Positions 49,001 through 53,241 of a stretch of 64,000 nucleotides of DNA are shown here, in pieces. How positions within the stretch are numbered: the first letter of the stretch is position 1; the number at the start of each line of letters is the position of its first letter. The notes under the pieces are model-generated. The model made no database searches, was not told where the DNA came from, and saw nothing but the letters and a program-made list of their open reading frames with translations. The translations under genes and the position numbers were made by a program. This DNA is from Mytilisepta virgata (lineage: Eukaryota > Mollusca > Bivalvia > Mytilida > Mytilidae): positions 32,550,580 through 32,614,579 of the forward strand of contig CM051510.1 of the NCBI GenBank assembly GCA_028015205.1, given 5' to 3'.

Positions 49001-51857
49001 TTTAGATCAAAAGTCAAATATCAAGTTTGTTTTGGCATTTTGTGTTTCTTTAAAATCCTTGTGGATAGAAAAGAGCTTACATTTTATAATGTCCTAATAA
49101 AAGCCTGGTGAGCCTCTAGTTTGCTACAGTAGTGTTGTTCAAATATATTTGTGTCAGAAATTACAGCTTAAACTGTGTTCATAATGGTTGAGCTTAAATT
49201 GTGTTCATAATGGTTGATAAGCTGTCATTTTGAATGTCTTTGTGTAAAAATGATCAGTAGAAATTTAAACAAACAAAAGTTAAAATTGTAATTCTATATT
49301 TTTCAGTTAAATGCTAAACCACCTGTAGTTAACGATCCTTCAGAAGAGGAAGTAAAAAGCGAAATCAAAGAAGTAAACAGCGAAATCAAAGAGGAAGTAA
49401 AAAGTGAAATCAAAGAAGAAATAAAATCTGACCCAGCAGTAGACACAGACGTAGACAAAGTACCTTCATATCCACCGCCTCAACCACCAGAACCCCCTAA
49501 AGATGACATTCCAGAAAAATCCACTGAATCCGTAGAAAACCAGCCAGCCGATGAGGAGTCTGATCATTACTATGATAAGGTACCTGATCAGCTTGACGAA
49601 AAAGACGATGACGATCACGATGATAATTTGTATGAAATTCCAAGGTCTTCGAAAATTGATTCAGATGAAATGCCAGACGGGTGTTTGTTTGTTGTAAGTA
49701 TTTCACTGACAGTTATGCCATATTGACACAGATTTAAAATGTAATATGCTACATTGGTAAAATTTTAGCTATCTTGACACACATTTAAGATATTTTACCA
49801 CAGACGGGCAAAATTGCACACACTTGCAGAACAAATGTGGTGATACCCATTAGAATGTCAAACCATATGCTTGGACTTTTACAATAAAAATTCAACACCT
49901 GGTTTGAACTCTTACCATTTCTTCACTTAGATAGCAATGCTAACAATACTAAGCCAAGTTTCATGTTCTCTAAAAAACACATTGGATATTGTAAGTTTAA
50001 AAAAAAATGCTAGTGTAAAATTTTGAAATGATTGTTAGCATTTATAATTGGCAATTTTAGAAAATTGACAAAGATATGATTCATGTCCAGAATGGAAGAA
50101 AATACCACCAGGGAAAATTTAGTAATGGGAGTTCAATTATTTTAATGCTCATCCCAATGCATTGCATATAAAAAAACCAAACAAACAATATATTAAATAA
50201 CGATACAAAGATACTAATATTAGATATAGTAAATTTATACTATGCTGTATACGACCTATTTTAAGGAGTTACCTCTCATCAGCACCATTAAAACTGAAAC
50301 ATTTGGAAGACCAAAAACCAAACTTATTTTAAACAAGAAGTACAATGTACTCATAACCAAACATACCGAAATAGGAAGCTAAATTTCAGCTAAGCAGATC
50401 TACCATGTGCAATACAAGGAATGAACCCTTAATATTTCTATTATTTTTGAATTTTGCTAAATACTGGTAATTTCTGTAACAAATAACTTCTTAATTTCAA
50501 GATTTCAAAATTTTCAAGATTTTATTGGAAAAATTTAGGCACGTAAGTGCAACATAAGTATACCATGTATACGTCATCAAACAAATATATATACACATAT
50601 CAGAAAACATCGGGGATAGAGAACAAGAAGAGTTACAATATAATGTTAAAAAAATATATTTCAAGGGAAAAATTTGACAATAGTTTTCAAGTAATTAATT
50701 TACATGCATACGATTAAGTACAAATGTGTCCTTTTTCTGCAGCAAATCAGGGTTTTCATAATTTATAATTATCTGAATTTTGGTGATAAAAAAAATTTTA
50801 CATTACAATGGTATCAATAACCTATACTGTGTTTCAATTTACAGGCGTTAGCAACACATTTATATAAAAATGAAGACGATGATGAGTTGATGTTTGAAGC
50901 AGGGGAGCTAATCTATGTTGTGCCATTTGACGATCCAGATGACCAGGTACTTTTATTTTTATCTGATTAGAATTAGACTAATTGAAGTCAAACCATTGTG
51001 AAAAGCTGTGTCATGTCATTATAATAAACTATTTCTTGAATTTTGAAGAAGCATATAAATTTACCCTTGTAGATCCATGCATTTATTTGAATGGTTAAGA
51101 TTTTGCACTTGAAAGCATTTGAGGTTCAGTCAAACCTGCTTTAAAAGGCACCTCTATATAGCAAATCGCTATCTATAAAGGGCACAGAGAAAAAGTCCCA
51201 CTCATGAACACAGCATGTAAAATTAACCTCTGTATAAAGGGCACTTTTATGTGGTCCCTTGAGTGCCCTTTATAGACAGGTTTGACAGGTATATCAATTA
51301 TATTAAACAACTATGTTCTTTGTCAAGTAGAATACAGTTTAGGCTTTTTGACCTATAGTTCATGAATGTGTGATAAAGTATTGCAGTTTTGTTCATATAT
51401 CATGAAAAAAGACTATCAGTCATACTTTGATACATAGGACATTATTTTTCTGTAAATCTTAGGCATTTTTTTTTATTATGCCAACAATTTTCAGCCTTTT
51501 AGATGAGTCTCAGCCCTAAAGTATGAGATATTACATTTATATACCAGTAGTTATAGAACATCAATAAAAAAATAATTAAAATATGAATATTTTGTTGCAT
51601 TGTTTTTTTTTTTGTGTCCAGTCATTTTTTCACAATAGTAATGATATCACGTTAATTGCTAAAGAAGAAATAAGAGACGGCACAGTAGAACAAAGTATAC
51701 TGCACAAATTTAAAAATTTTCCATGTCGGCTAAATAATTCCATAAGAATGAGTTACCTATCTTGTATGTTTTACAGGATGACGGTTGGCTGATGGGTATA
51801 AAGAAATCAGACGGAAAGAAAGGAGTGTTTCCAGAAAATTTTACAAAAAGACTGTGA
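12052..51857 (+). CDS. Amphiphysin/BIN1-type BAR and SH3 domain protein, 15 coding exons, 570 aa
   Basis: Exons: 12052-12120, 27376-27456, 27948-28002, 34789-34883, 35311-35406, 36912-37019, 37247-37332, 40235-40310, 41258-41355, 43215-43459, 43674-43700, 46943-47049, 49307-49693, 50845-50946, 51777-51857. All have GT-AG borders and join in frame (1713 nt with stop). Residues 1-23 are an N-terminal amphipathic helix and about 1-234 an N-BAR domain, which dimerises, binds acidic lipid and curves membrane. Landmarks are [39 protein letters not shown] and [11 protein letters not shown]. Residues about 255-505 form a disordered acidic linker with KSEIKEE repeats (396-423) and PPPQPPEPP (437-445). 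An SH3 domain (506-570) has [13 protein letters not shown] and [13 protein letters not shown]3 domains of this family bind dynamin and similar proline-rich partners. No clathrin/AP-2 motif (LLDLD, DPF, WDLW) is visible, which resembles fly amphiphysin, a T-tubule protein rather than an endocytic one. Confidence 0.95.
13035..13566. mobile_element. 532-bp element with inverted ends (ACAGTC...GACTGT)
   Basis: The left end reads ACAGTCAATTCTCGTTATTC and continues through AAATTTTTTTGTGCGGTCC. The inverse of the right end reads ACAGTCGACTCTTGTTAACG and continues through GGACCACGAAAAAAATTCGA. Elements at 37907-38423 and 38841-39690 have a similar layout and may be distant relatives. The interior has no coding frame. 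Confidence 0.55.
16640..17618 (+). repeat. Dispersed element: (CGT)n tract plus ~192-bp tandem units and terminal hairpin
   Basis: It opens with GTCGAGCCTTCGACTTTTGT and AAAAGCGAGACATAGCGATC, then a CGTCGT tract (about 16689-16728). Five tandem units follow, each starting TTCAYTCTGTGGTTAAAG-like text (16737, 16929, 17121, 17312, 17487; spacing 192, 192, 191, 175) and containing CCAAACTTGGACAGA and TTGTTTATGATCATAA. It closes with AGGCGAGACACTG and a perfect hairpin GGGTTCC, GA, GGAACCC (17600-17615). This microsatellite, tandem-unit and hairpin layout recalls oyster pearl-type and Helentron-associated elements. Confidence 0.75.
18487..18695 (+). repeat. Tandem-unit dispersed repeat E, left part (interrupted by Helitron)
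   Basis: It starts with a GTCCGTGCGTCTGTCCGTGC tract, then one full unit of about 130 bp containing GTAATATATCAATGATATTT, TATAGTACAATGCA and CACTATGACCTACATTTCAT. A second unit begins and is broken at 18695/18696 by the Helitron. The second unit resumes at 20060. Confidence 0.8.
18696..20059 (+). mobile_element. Non-autonomous Helitron-type element (1364 bp)
   Basis: The 5' end is TCTATAATACTAAATTTACG, directly after an A. The 3' end has a perfect hairpin CCCGCGC, TT, GCGCGGG (about 20032-20047), then TTCAATGT and CTAG, directly before a T. Helitrons typically begin TC, end CTRR with a hairpin about 10-12 nt upstream, and insert between A and T without target duplication. The neighbouring repeat unit at 18541-18570 provides an empty site: its GTAATATATCAATG matches the two flanks joined. 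No Rep/helicase frame is present. The interior (about 19795-19865) carries TCACGTTGACCTACATTTCA and CTTTGGTTAAAG, resembling the host repeat, perhaps captured from a related copy. Confidence 0.9.
20060..20165 (+). repeat. Dispersed repeat E, right part after Helitron
   Basis: Resumes the interrupted unit with TATCAATTGATATTTCACCA, CTTGTATAGTACAACACAGT and ACTTGGGTCACTTTGAATTA, parallel to 18552-18650. Confidence 0.8.
20182..20442. mobile_element. 261-bp element with ~26-bp inverted ends
   Basis: The left end GAGCAACCATTTGATTTTTA then GGGGG is mirrored by CCCCC then TGAAAATCAAATGGTTGCTC. The interior has repeated GATCCTG and TGCCTTTTT motifs and no useful frame. A fragment with TCAAGTGGTTGTTT at about 32632-32650 may be a relative. 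Confidence 0.7.
21823..22096. repeat. Two ~137-bp direct tandem units
   Basis: GGCCAAAACAGAAAATTACC begins at 21823 and again at 21960. Both units continue AGATCAGTTACACTAGTGGT and end GGCCTGGGCATCAGGGTAT, with few differences. A recent local duplication of non-coding intron DNA. Confidence 0.85.
23278..23620 (+). mobile_element. tRNA-derived SINE, family A copy 1
   Basis: The head carries a box A-like GTGGTAGCGTGCTTG and box B-like GGTTGCGGGTTCAATCCC at tRNA spacing. A body follows with AAACCAAAGACATTAAAAT, CAGTACAATGTGTCCG and GAGCTAGCACATTAAAAAT, and the tail has CTGATATGCACCTCGCTGCC and CTGGACGTTAAACA. Copies at 26131-26501 and 39785-40085 align along their length. Being transcribed by polymerase III and mobilised by a LINE is known for such elements generally. 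Confidence 0.85.
24112..24156 (+). mobile_element. Fragment of SINE family B
   Basis: GCCAAGTGATGTAGATAGTT and TGTCTTGACTTCTACTAGA match the head of the copies at 36695 and 56779. The rest of the element is missing. Confidence 0.5.
24215..24300. repeat. Short direct duplication
   Basis: GTATTCTGATTGGTTGATAG followed by T(T/C)GGGGTA occurs twice, about 53 bp apart. A small local duplication with no further features. Confidence 0.75.
24466..24725 (-). repeat. Dispersed repeat family C, copy 2
   Basis: Contains AAGTCAAGAAATACCAAAGG, AACAACGAAGACAAGACCAA, ATACATGCACTACAATTAAA and CAGGTGCTCAGGAAGAGTAA, closely matching 60180-60440 and more distantly 3806-4135. Confidence 0.75.
25748..25933. mobile_element. 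MITE-like element with AGTCAAACCTG inverted ends, copy 1
   Basis: AGTCAAACCTG at 25748 is mirrored exactly by CAGGTTTGACT ending at 25933. Inside, ACCACCTGTATTAAG and ACCACCTGTCTTTAATGACC show internal repetition. The copy at 51129-51286 shares the ends. Confidence 0.7.
26131..26501 (+). mobile_element. tRNA-derived SINE, family A copy 2
   Basis: The head GTTATGGTAGCGTGTTCGCC and box B-like GGTCGTGGATTCTATCACC are more diverged than copy 1. The body CAAACCAAAGACATTAAAAT, TCAGTATAATGTGTCCGGAT and TTGAGCTAGCACATTAAAAA and the tail CACTGGACTTTAAACAATAA with CATC repeats confirm the family. The 138-codon open frame over it is not a gene. Confidence 0.85.
27376..27456 (+). CDS. Amphiphysin exon 2 (residues 24-50)
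   Basis: [20 protein letters not shown] then HKLDKQQ, 27 codons, phase 0 at both ends, bounded by TTACAG and GTAAAA. This is the first long helix of the BAR domain; human amphiphysin has VLQKLGKADETKDEQFEEYV at this place. Confidence 0.97.
27457..27947 (+). other. Intron 2 (491 bp)
   Basis: AT-rich intron with poly-T stretches and an in-phase TTTTGCAG acceptor. No other feature. Confidence 0.9.
27948..28002 (+). CDS. Amphiphysin exon 3 (residues 51-68, phase 1 end)
   Basis: [18 protein letters not shown] plus the first base of an alanine codon, then GTATAT donor. Corresponds to the RLQRELRGYLAAIKG region of vertebrate amphiphysin in BAR helix 1. Confidence 0.95.
31310..32100 (+). repeat. 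Dispersed tandem-unit repeat family F, copy 1 (ends lost)
   Basis: Units of roughly 150-190 bp repeat the phrase TCTTCTCCTCTGAAACCACT, GGGCCAGTTGGAACCAAACT, GGTCCTCTACAAA, CATGGCCACCATGGGCAGTT and CTTGTTTCTGATTG. The same phrases make up 47263-49119, 57475-58745 and 58795-59763. The 159-codon minus-strand frame here is a by-product of the repetition, not a gene. Confidence 0.75.
32890..34385 (+). pseudogene. Decayed non-LTR retrotransposon reverse transcriptase
   Basis: Reading frames shift several times but the order of motifs is that of a LINE reverse transcriptase. There is [20 protein letters not shown] (33069-33130), [20 protein letters not shown] (33270-33330), [29 protein letters not shown] (33480-33535), and MYINDLPL then [10 protein letters not shown] with the catalytic YADD (about 33755-33766). 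After that come [20 protein letters not shown] and, in another frame, [20 protein letters not shown] and [20 protein letters not shown]. Stops at 33265, 33410 and 34121 disable it. The family looks like the Jockey/CR1 group; I cannot be more precise. It shares the intron with the SINEs it could have helped mobilise, which is only inference. Confidence 0.85.
34395..34547. mobile_element. Palindromic MITE-like element (153 bp)
   Basis: ACTCCTCATGATGTCAACAT at the left is mirrored by ATGCTGACATCATGAGGAGT at the right, one mismatch in 20. Symmetry continues to the centre through GACCTGACTTCGGCCATTGG and CCTCAGTCAGGTCAGGTCAC. It lies directly after recognisable LINE coding text. It would fold into a near-complete hairpin and is GC-richer than its surroundings. 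Confidence 0.85.
34789..34883 (+). CDS. Amphiphysin exon 4 (residues 69-100)
   Basis: Completes an alanine codon, then [20 protein letters not shown] and [11 protein letters not shown], ending in phase 0 before GTATAA. Human amphiphysin has MQEASMKLTESLHEVYEPDW at the same place. Confidence 0.97.
34884..35310 (+). other. Intron 4 (427 bp)
   Basis: AT-rich intron. No additional feature. Confidence 0.9.
35311..35406 (+). CDS. Amphiphysin exon 5 (residues 101-132)
   Basis: [20 protein letters not shown] then [12 protein letters not shown], phase 0 at both ends, GTAAGA donor. Corresponds to the VLWEDFHQKLVDGSLLTLDT segment of the BAR domain, which includes part of the dimer interface in known structures. 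Confidence 0.97.
35690..35835 (+). mobile_element. SINE-like 3' tail fragment
   Basis: CTTCTCGTCCTGAAGAAGCA, TGAAATATTTGCCGCTGGAC and GTTCAGCATCAATCAGTCAA resemble the 3' part of tRNA-derived SINEs in this window (CTGGACGTTAAACA) with a CAATCAAT tail. The head is missing or too diverged. Confidence 0.5.
36695..36882 (+). mobile_element. tRNA-derived SINE, family B, close to exon 6
   Basis: GGCCAAGTGGTCTAGGTAGA, GTAACTACCAATGATCAGTA and GAGGTTGTGAGTTGTGATTA parallel 56779-57040 but with a decayed box B. Its 3' part, TGGCTTTCTCCATTAATACA and AACTGGCCTTGATC, stops about 30 bp before the exon 6 acceptor, so the SINE may supply or crowd the branch-point region. Confidence 0.7.
36912..37019 (+). 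CDS. Amphiphysin exon 6 (residues 133-168)
   Basis: [20 protein letters not shown] then [16 protein letters not shown], phase 0 at both ends. Vertebrate proteins have NRIAKRSRKLVDYDSARHHL. The basic cluster (RIAKRNRK) lies in the part of the BAR domain known to contact acidic membrane lipid. Confidence 0.97.
37020..37246 (+). other. Intron 6 (227 bp)
   Basis: Short intron between GTAACC and TTTTTAG. No other feature. Confidence 0.9.
37247..37332 (+). CDS. Amphiphysin exon 7 (residues 169-196, phase 2 end)
   Basis: [20 protein letters not shown] then NELPEFFN plus two bases of a serine codon. Matches AEEEFQKAQKVFEEFNVDLQ and EELPSLW of vertebrate amphiphysin. Confidence 0.97.
37366..37786. 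mobile_element. 421-bp element: ATACCCCCACTCT inverted ends around two ~174-bp tandem units
   Basis: ATACCCCCACTCT (37366-37378) and AGAGTGGGGGTAT (37774-37786) are perfect inverses. Between them two tandem units each contain CTTTATGACCATGAGTTG, ATCGTCTCTC, CCTGTTTGCCGATACTT and AAATTTTTCGTCA. The 122-codon open frame over it reflects the repetition. GGGGGTATA-ended elements with tandem cores resemble the one at 45982-46275. Confidence 0.8.
37907..38423. mobile_element. Element with TACAGTAGAATCT-type inverted ends
   Basis: The left end reads ACAGTAGAATCTTGATTTCT followed by CAAACTCGAAGGGG. The right end, inverted, reads TGTAGAATCTCTGTTGCTCG followed by AACTCAGGTCACTCG. It contains repeated GAGAAAT and TTCGAG motifs and no coding frame. 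Boundaries are approximate. Confidence 0.5.
38841..39690. mobile_element. Possible further inverted-end element
   Basis: The left edge TATACAGTAGAAGTTTGGTG and the right edge GAGTTCCAGCTTCCGAGTTA then GAGTGTATTA are loosely inverse. GTGTTTGAGTGATCTGAGTT resembles the right end of the previous element. It could be a second, larger member of that family; boundaries are weak. Confidence 0.35.
39785..40085 (+). mobile_element. tRNA-derived SINE, family A copy 3
   Basis: Diverged head (TCGCCTGAGTGATCTTGTGT, AATCGCCTCGAGTGCGGAAG), box B-like GTAGTTATGATCCCCGGCC, and the body CAGACTGTTACCTCATGGGC and TGATATACATGTAATGGTTG match copies 1 and 2. A central piece of the body is deleted. The tail has ACATTAAACAATAATTCATC. 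Confidence 0.8.
40235..40310 (+). CDS. Amphiphysin exon 8 (residues 197-222)
   Basis: Completes a serine codon, then [20 protein letters not shown] and GETGK, ending in phase 0 before GTAAGA. Matches [20 protein letters not shown] of vertebrate BIN1 in the last BAR helix. Confidence 0.97.
40311..41257 (+). other. Intron 8 (947 bp)
   Basis: AT-rich intron with a T-rich tract near 40465. No supported extra exon or repeat. Confidence 0.9.
41258..41355 (+). CDS. Amphiphysin exon 9 (residues 223-254, phase 2 end)
   Basis: [20 protein letters not shown] then [12 protein letters not shown] plus two bases of a glutamate codon, GTAAGT donor. The first part aligns with LCHKLYEVMTKLGDQHADKA, the end of the BAR helix bundle. 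The later part begins the linker. Confidence 0.93.
41356..43214 (+). other. Intron 9 (1.9 kb)
   Basis: Contains a truncated relative of the 5693-5897 element at about 41393 and a twice-repeated CTGTTCACAACAGGCAATTA (about 41639-41685). The rest is AT-rich with nothing else supported. Confidence 0.85.
43215..43459 (+). CDS. Amphiphysin exon 10 (residues 255-336, phase 1 end)
   Basis: A low-complexity linker exon rich in Ser, Pro, Thr and Asn. It includes [40 protein letters not shown] and [11 protein letters not shown], with several SP and TP dipeptides that could be proline-directed kinase sites. It is open over 82 codons, and the phase joins exon 9 correctly. The sequence is not conserved with vertebrates, as expected for the disordered linker. 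Confidence 0.9.
43460..43673 (+). other. Intron 10 (214 bp)
   Basis: Short AT-rich intron that precedes the microexon. No other feature. Confidence 0.75.
43674..43700 (+). CDS. Amphiphysin candidate cassette microexon 11 (27 nt)
   Basis: Bounded by TTTGTAG and GTATTC. It adds residues 337-345, giving PQTEPAKK after a serine whose codon spans the junction. Both borders are phase 1 and the length is a multiple of three, so including or skipping it keeps the frame. The microexon and exon 12 both start GTCCT, so exon 10 joins either smoothly. A 27-nt exon is easy to call falsely, hence the lower confidence; without it the protein is 561 residues. Confidence 0.6.
43760..44055. mobile_element. 296-bp element with GTGKCAGATCCAG inverted ends
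   Basis: GTGGCAGATCCAG (43760-43772) and CTGGATCTGACAC (44043-44055) are inverses with one mismatch. The ends resemble those of the element at 7441-8398. No coding frame. Confidence 0.55.
45181..45316. mobile_element. 136-bp palindromic MITE-like element
   Basis: AGAATTGTTTA and TAAACAATTCT are exact inverses. Further in, ACCAGTTCACTCAC and GTGAGTGACCTGGT pair with one base missing. The whole would fold back on itself. Confidence 0.65.
45982..46275 (+). mobile_element. GTCT-microsatellite element with Helitron-like 3' end
   Basis: It opens with a self-inverse TATACCCCCCACAAAC, AAA, GTTTGGGGGGGTATA, then CACCTTGTCC and a GTCT tract (about 46030-46085). One core unit follows (AAGCGCAACTCCTCCTAGAC, AAGTACATCATCCAAAGATG), the same unit that is tripled at 1335-1925. 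It ends with hairpin GTGAGC, TTT, GCTCAC (46250-46264), then AGTACAT and CTAG directly before T. Hairpin plus CTAG before T is a Helitron-type 3' terminus. Confidence 0.7.
46364..46415. repeat. Partial relative of the palindromic element at 4421-4518
   Basis: GGGTTATTGCATGAATATTG then GGGAATATTGTCC repeats the end motifs of that element in a compact form. Confidence 0.45.
46943..47049 (+). CDS. Amphiphysin exon 12 (residues 346-381)
   Basis: [20 protein letters not shown] then [16 protein letters not shown], entering in phase 1 and leaving in phase 0 before GTAATT. It contains two tyrosine motifs, YENS (Y349) and YEEP (Y377), and a run of five aspartates. Confidence 0.92.
47050..49306 (+). 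other. Intron 12 (2.3 kb)
   Basis: Mostly occupied by the family F repeat element at 47263-49119. No supported extra exon. Confidence 0.85.
47263..49119 (+). repeat. Dispersed tandem-unit repeat family F, copy 2
   Basis: It starts CCCTTTTTAGTTCACCTGGC then CTATAGGCCATGTGAGC and ends CTGGTGAGCCTCTAG before T (CTAG at 49116-49119). The first kilobase repeats CTTCTCCTCTGAAACTACAT, ATGTTTTGAAACTTTGCAGG and TTTGATTTTGATTGACCAAT in near-tandem. An inverted pair, CTCAAACTAA...TTTCTTCAC-like text on one side and its relative near 48820, spans about 48000-48900 and suggests a nested insertion. No Rep/helicase frame is seen. Confidence 0.7.
49307..49693 (+). CDS. Amphiphysin exon 13 (residues 382-510)
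   Basis: The largest coding exon, 129 codons, open throughout, phase 0 at both ends. It contains charged KSEIKE repeats ([20 protein letters not shown]), a proline stretch [12 protein letters not shown], acidic [10 protein letters not shown], and the tyrosine motifs DHYYDKVP (Y470) and LYEIP (Y490). It ends PDGCLFV, the first SH3 strand. The glutamate and lysine repeats may form a short single helix or coiled coil. Confidence 0.93.
49694..50844 (+). other. Intron 13 (1.15 kb)
   Basis: AT-rich intron with no supported repeat or exon. Confidence 0.9.
50845..50946 (+). CDS. Amphiphysin exon 14 (residues 511-544, SH3 domain)
   Basis: [20 protein letters not shown] then [14 protein letters not shown], phase 0 at both ends. 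It supplies the RT loop (EDDDEL, acidic as required for basic proline-rich ligands) and the following strands. BIN1 has [20 protein letters not shown] here. Confidence 0.97.
50947..51776 (+). other. Intron 14 (830 bp)
   Basis: Contains an AGTCAAACCTG-ended element (51129-51286), listed separately. Otherwise AT-rich. Confidence 0.9.
51129..51286. mobile_element. MITE-like element with GTCAAACCTG inverted ends, copy 2
   Basis: GTCAAACCTGCTTTAAAAGG and the inverse CCCTTTATAGACAGGTTTGAC-type right end pair over about 26 bp. The interior repeats CTCTATATA and TAAAGGGCAC. It shares its ends with 25748-25933. Confidence 0.75.
51777..51857 (+). CDS. Amphiphysin exon 15 (residues 545-570 and stop)
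   Basis: [20 protein letters not shown] then NFTKRL and TGA. W548 and PENF (563-566) are the canonical SH3 ligand-pocket residues. Compared with BIN1 a short n-Src/distal insertion (WNQHKELEKCR) is absent, making this a more compact SH3. Confidence 0.97.
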   Translation, partial: DDGWLMGIKKSDGKKGVFPENFTKRL

Positions 51858-53084
51858 ACCAGTTCAGTTATAGGAATTCAATATACCTAACAGAAGTTTC
51901 TAGAATTAATATATTTTAATATAAGAACCAATTTTCAAGTGAAACTCACGAAGGCAATATTAAAAGAGTACAATAATATAAGTGAAATGTACCCAGTTAA
52001 GTCATATATGTGTACTCCGATATAAACAAATGAATCTAGGAACTGTTTAGTAGAGATTCTGTTTATACACTCATTAATGTTATCATTCAGAAAAAATTGA
52101 GATTTTTCTCAGTTTGAAGTGAGATTTTAAAGTTAATCATATATATACTGATTCAAGCATCTTTAGTAAGTTTCAGATATGTATGGATGCTTGATCAGAA
52201 ATTGAAACTGTAATAAAAAAACATAATTCATTGAGATTTCAAAATGTAATGTCGATACTCGGACAAGGAACAAACTTTTTCTTATCTTTGTTTTTCGTCT
52301 TCTCGCTCTTGATTCTTGAGATTATAATCCATTTTGAAATTTTTTTTTAATATCTGTTTTGTTTCAATTGAACAGCCCTAACTATTCATGTTTGTAAATG
52401 TAGACACATGCATTTATTTAGAAATTATGGTGCTTTAAATAGAATTTGTATTTCAAAGAAATATGTAGGCAGTGCTTTTTTAACAGGGTAAATGGTTTGA
52501 AATAAAAAAAAAAACAGGGTCATGTTGAAATAATAGTGCAAAAATGATGATATTTCCGTGAAAATCATCTAATCTTGAAAAATAGTGTTCAGGTTTTTGG
52601 TTTATAGCGATTCAGTAAAGAGATGTATCATTTATTACCTCCCATTGTTTCTAACAGGATATCTGGGCTATGAATGTTTTCCAATATTAAAACTTAATGG
52701 TATCATTTATTGCTTCAACAAACAATTTTACCGGTTTTATAATTTATAAAAGCTTGGTGAGCAGACATAAGGTAAAACAAACATAAAATGATTAGATCAT
52801 AAAAAACATGAAAATCAAAGGCAAAAGGCTCAACGTTTTGGCTAACTAGCCATTGTCACATAATAAGAGATTTTTTCCATCCTAAATCTCATCAAAGATG
52901 GTAAACATTTTTTTTATGTGCTCATGATCAAGGCTAGTTTATAGCTCATTGACCTTTAATCATTTGCATATTTTATATATACAAGCTGTTTTGTAACATT
53001 TTACAGGTTTGTTTTCCCAATTGTTTAGGGTGTTTTGATGTCATGTTATTTAGAGAATTGGTTTTACACTTATAAGTAGGCACA
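51858..53084 (+). other. Amphiphysin 3' UTR and downstream DNA
   Basis: AT-rich sequence after the stop. AATAAA hexamers occur near 52212 and 52501, either of which could serve as a polyadenylation signal; the true end is unknown. At 52825-52855 CAACGTTTTGGCTAACTAGC resembles text seen near retroelement ends, but no element can be delimited. Confidence 0.5.
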
Positions 53085-53241
53085 AGGATGCTTTCCATTA
53101 TGCAGTACGTTCAAATTGAACAAAAGATTCGTGTTCCATTATTGGTCCGTACCACAGTGGTTCTTTAGAAATGATGTACCAGACGAACAAGAAGAAGAAT
53201 TAGTGAAAGTAGGTACGTACCGCATAATGGAAAGCACCCCT
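53085..53241. mobile_element. 157-bp MITE-like element with ~26-bp inverted ends
   Basis: AGGATGCTTTCCATTATGCA then GTACGT on the left is mirrored on the right by ACGTACCGCATAATGGAAAG then CACCCCT, with three mismatches. The 65-codon frame overlapping it is accidental. Confidence 0.8.
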
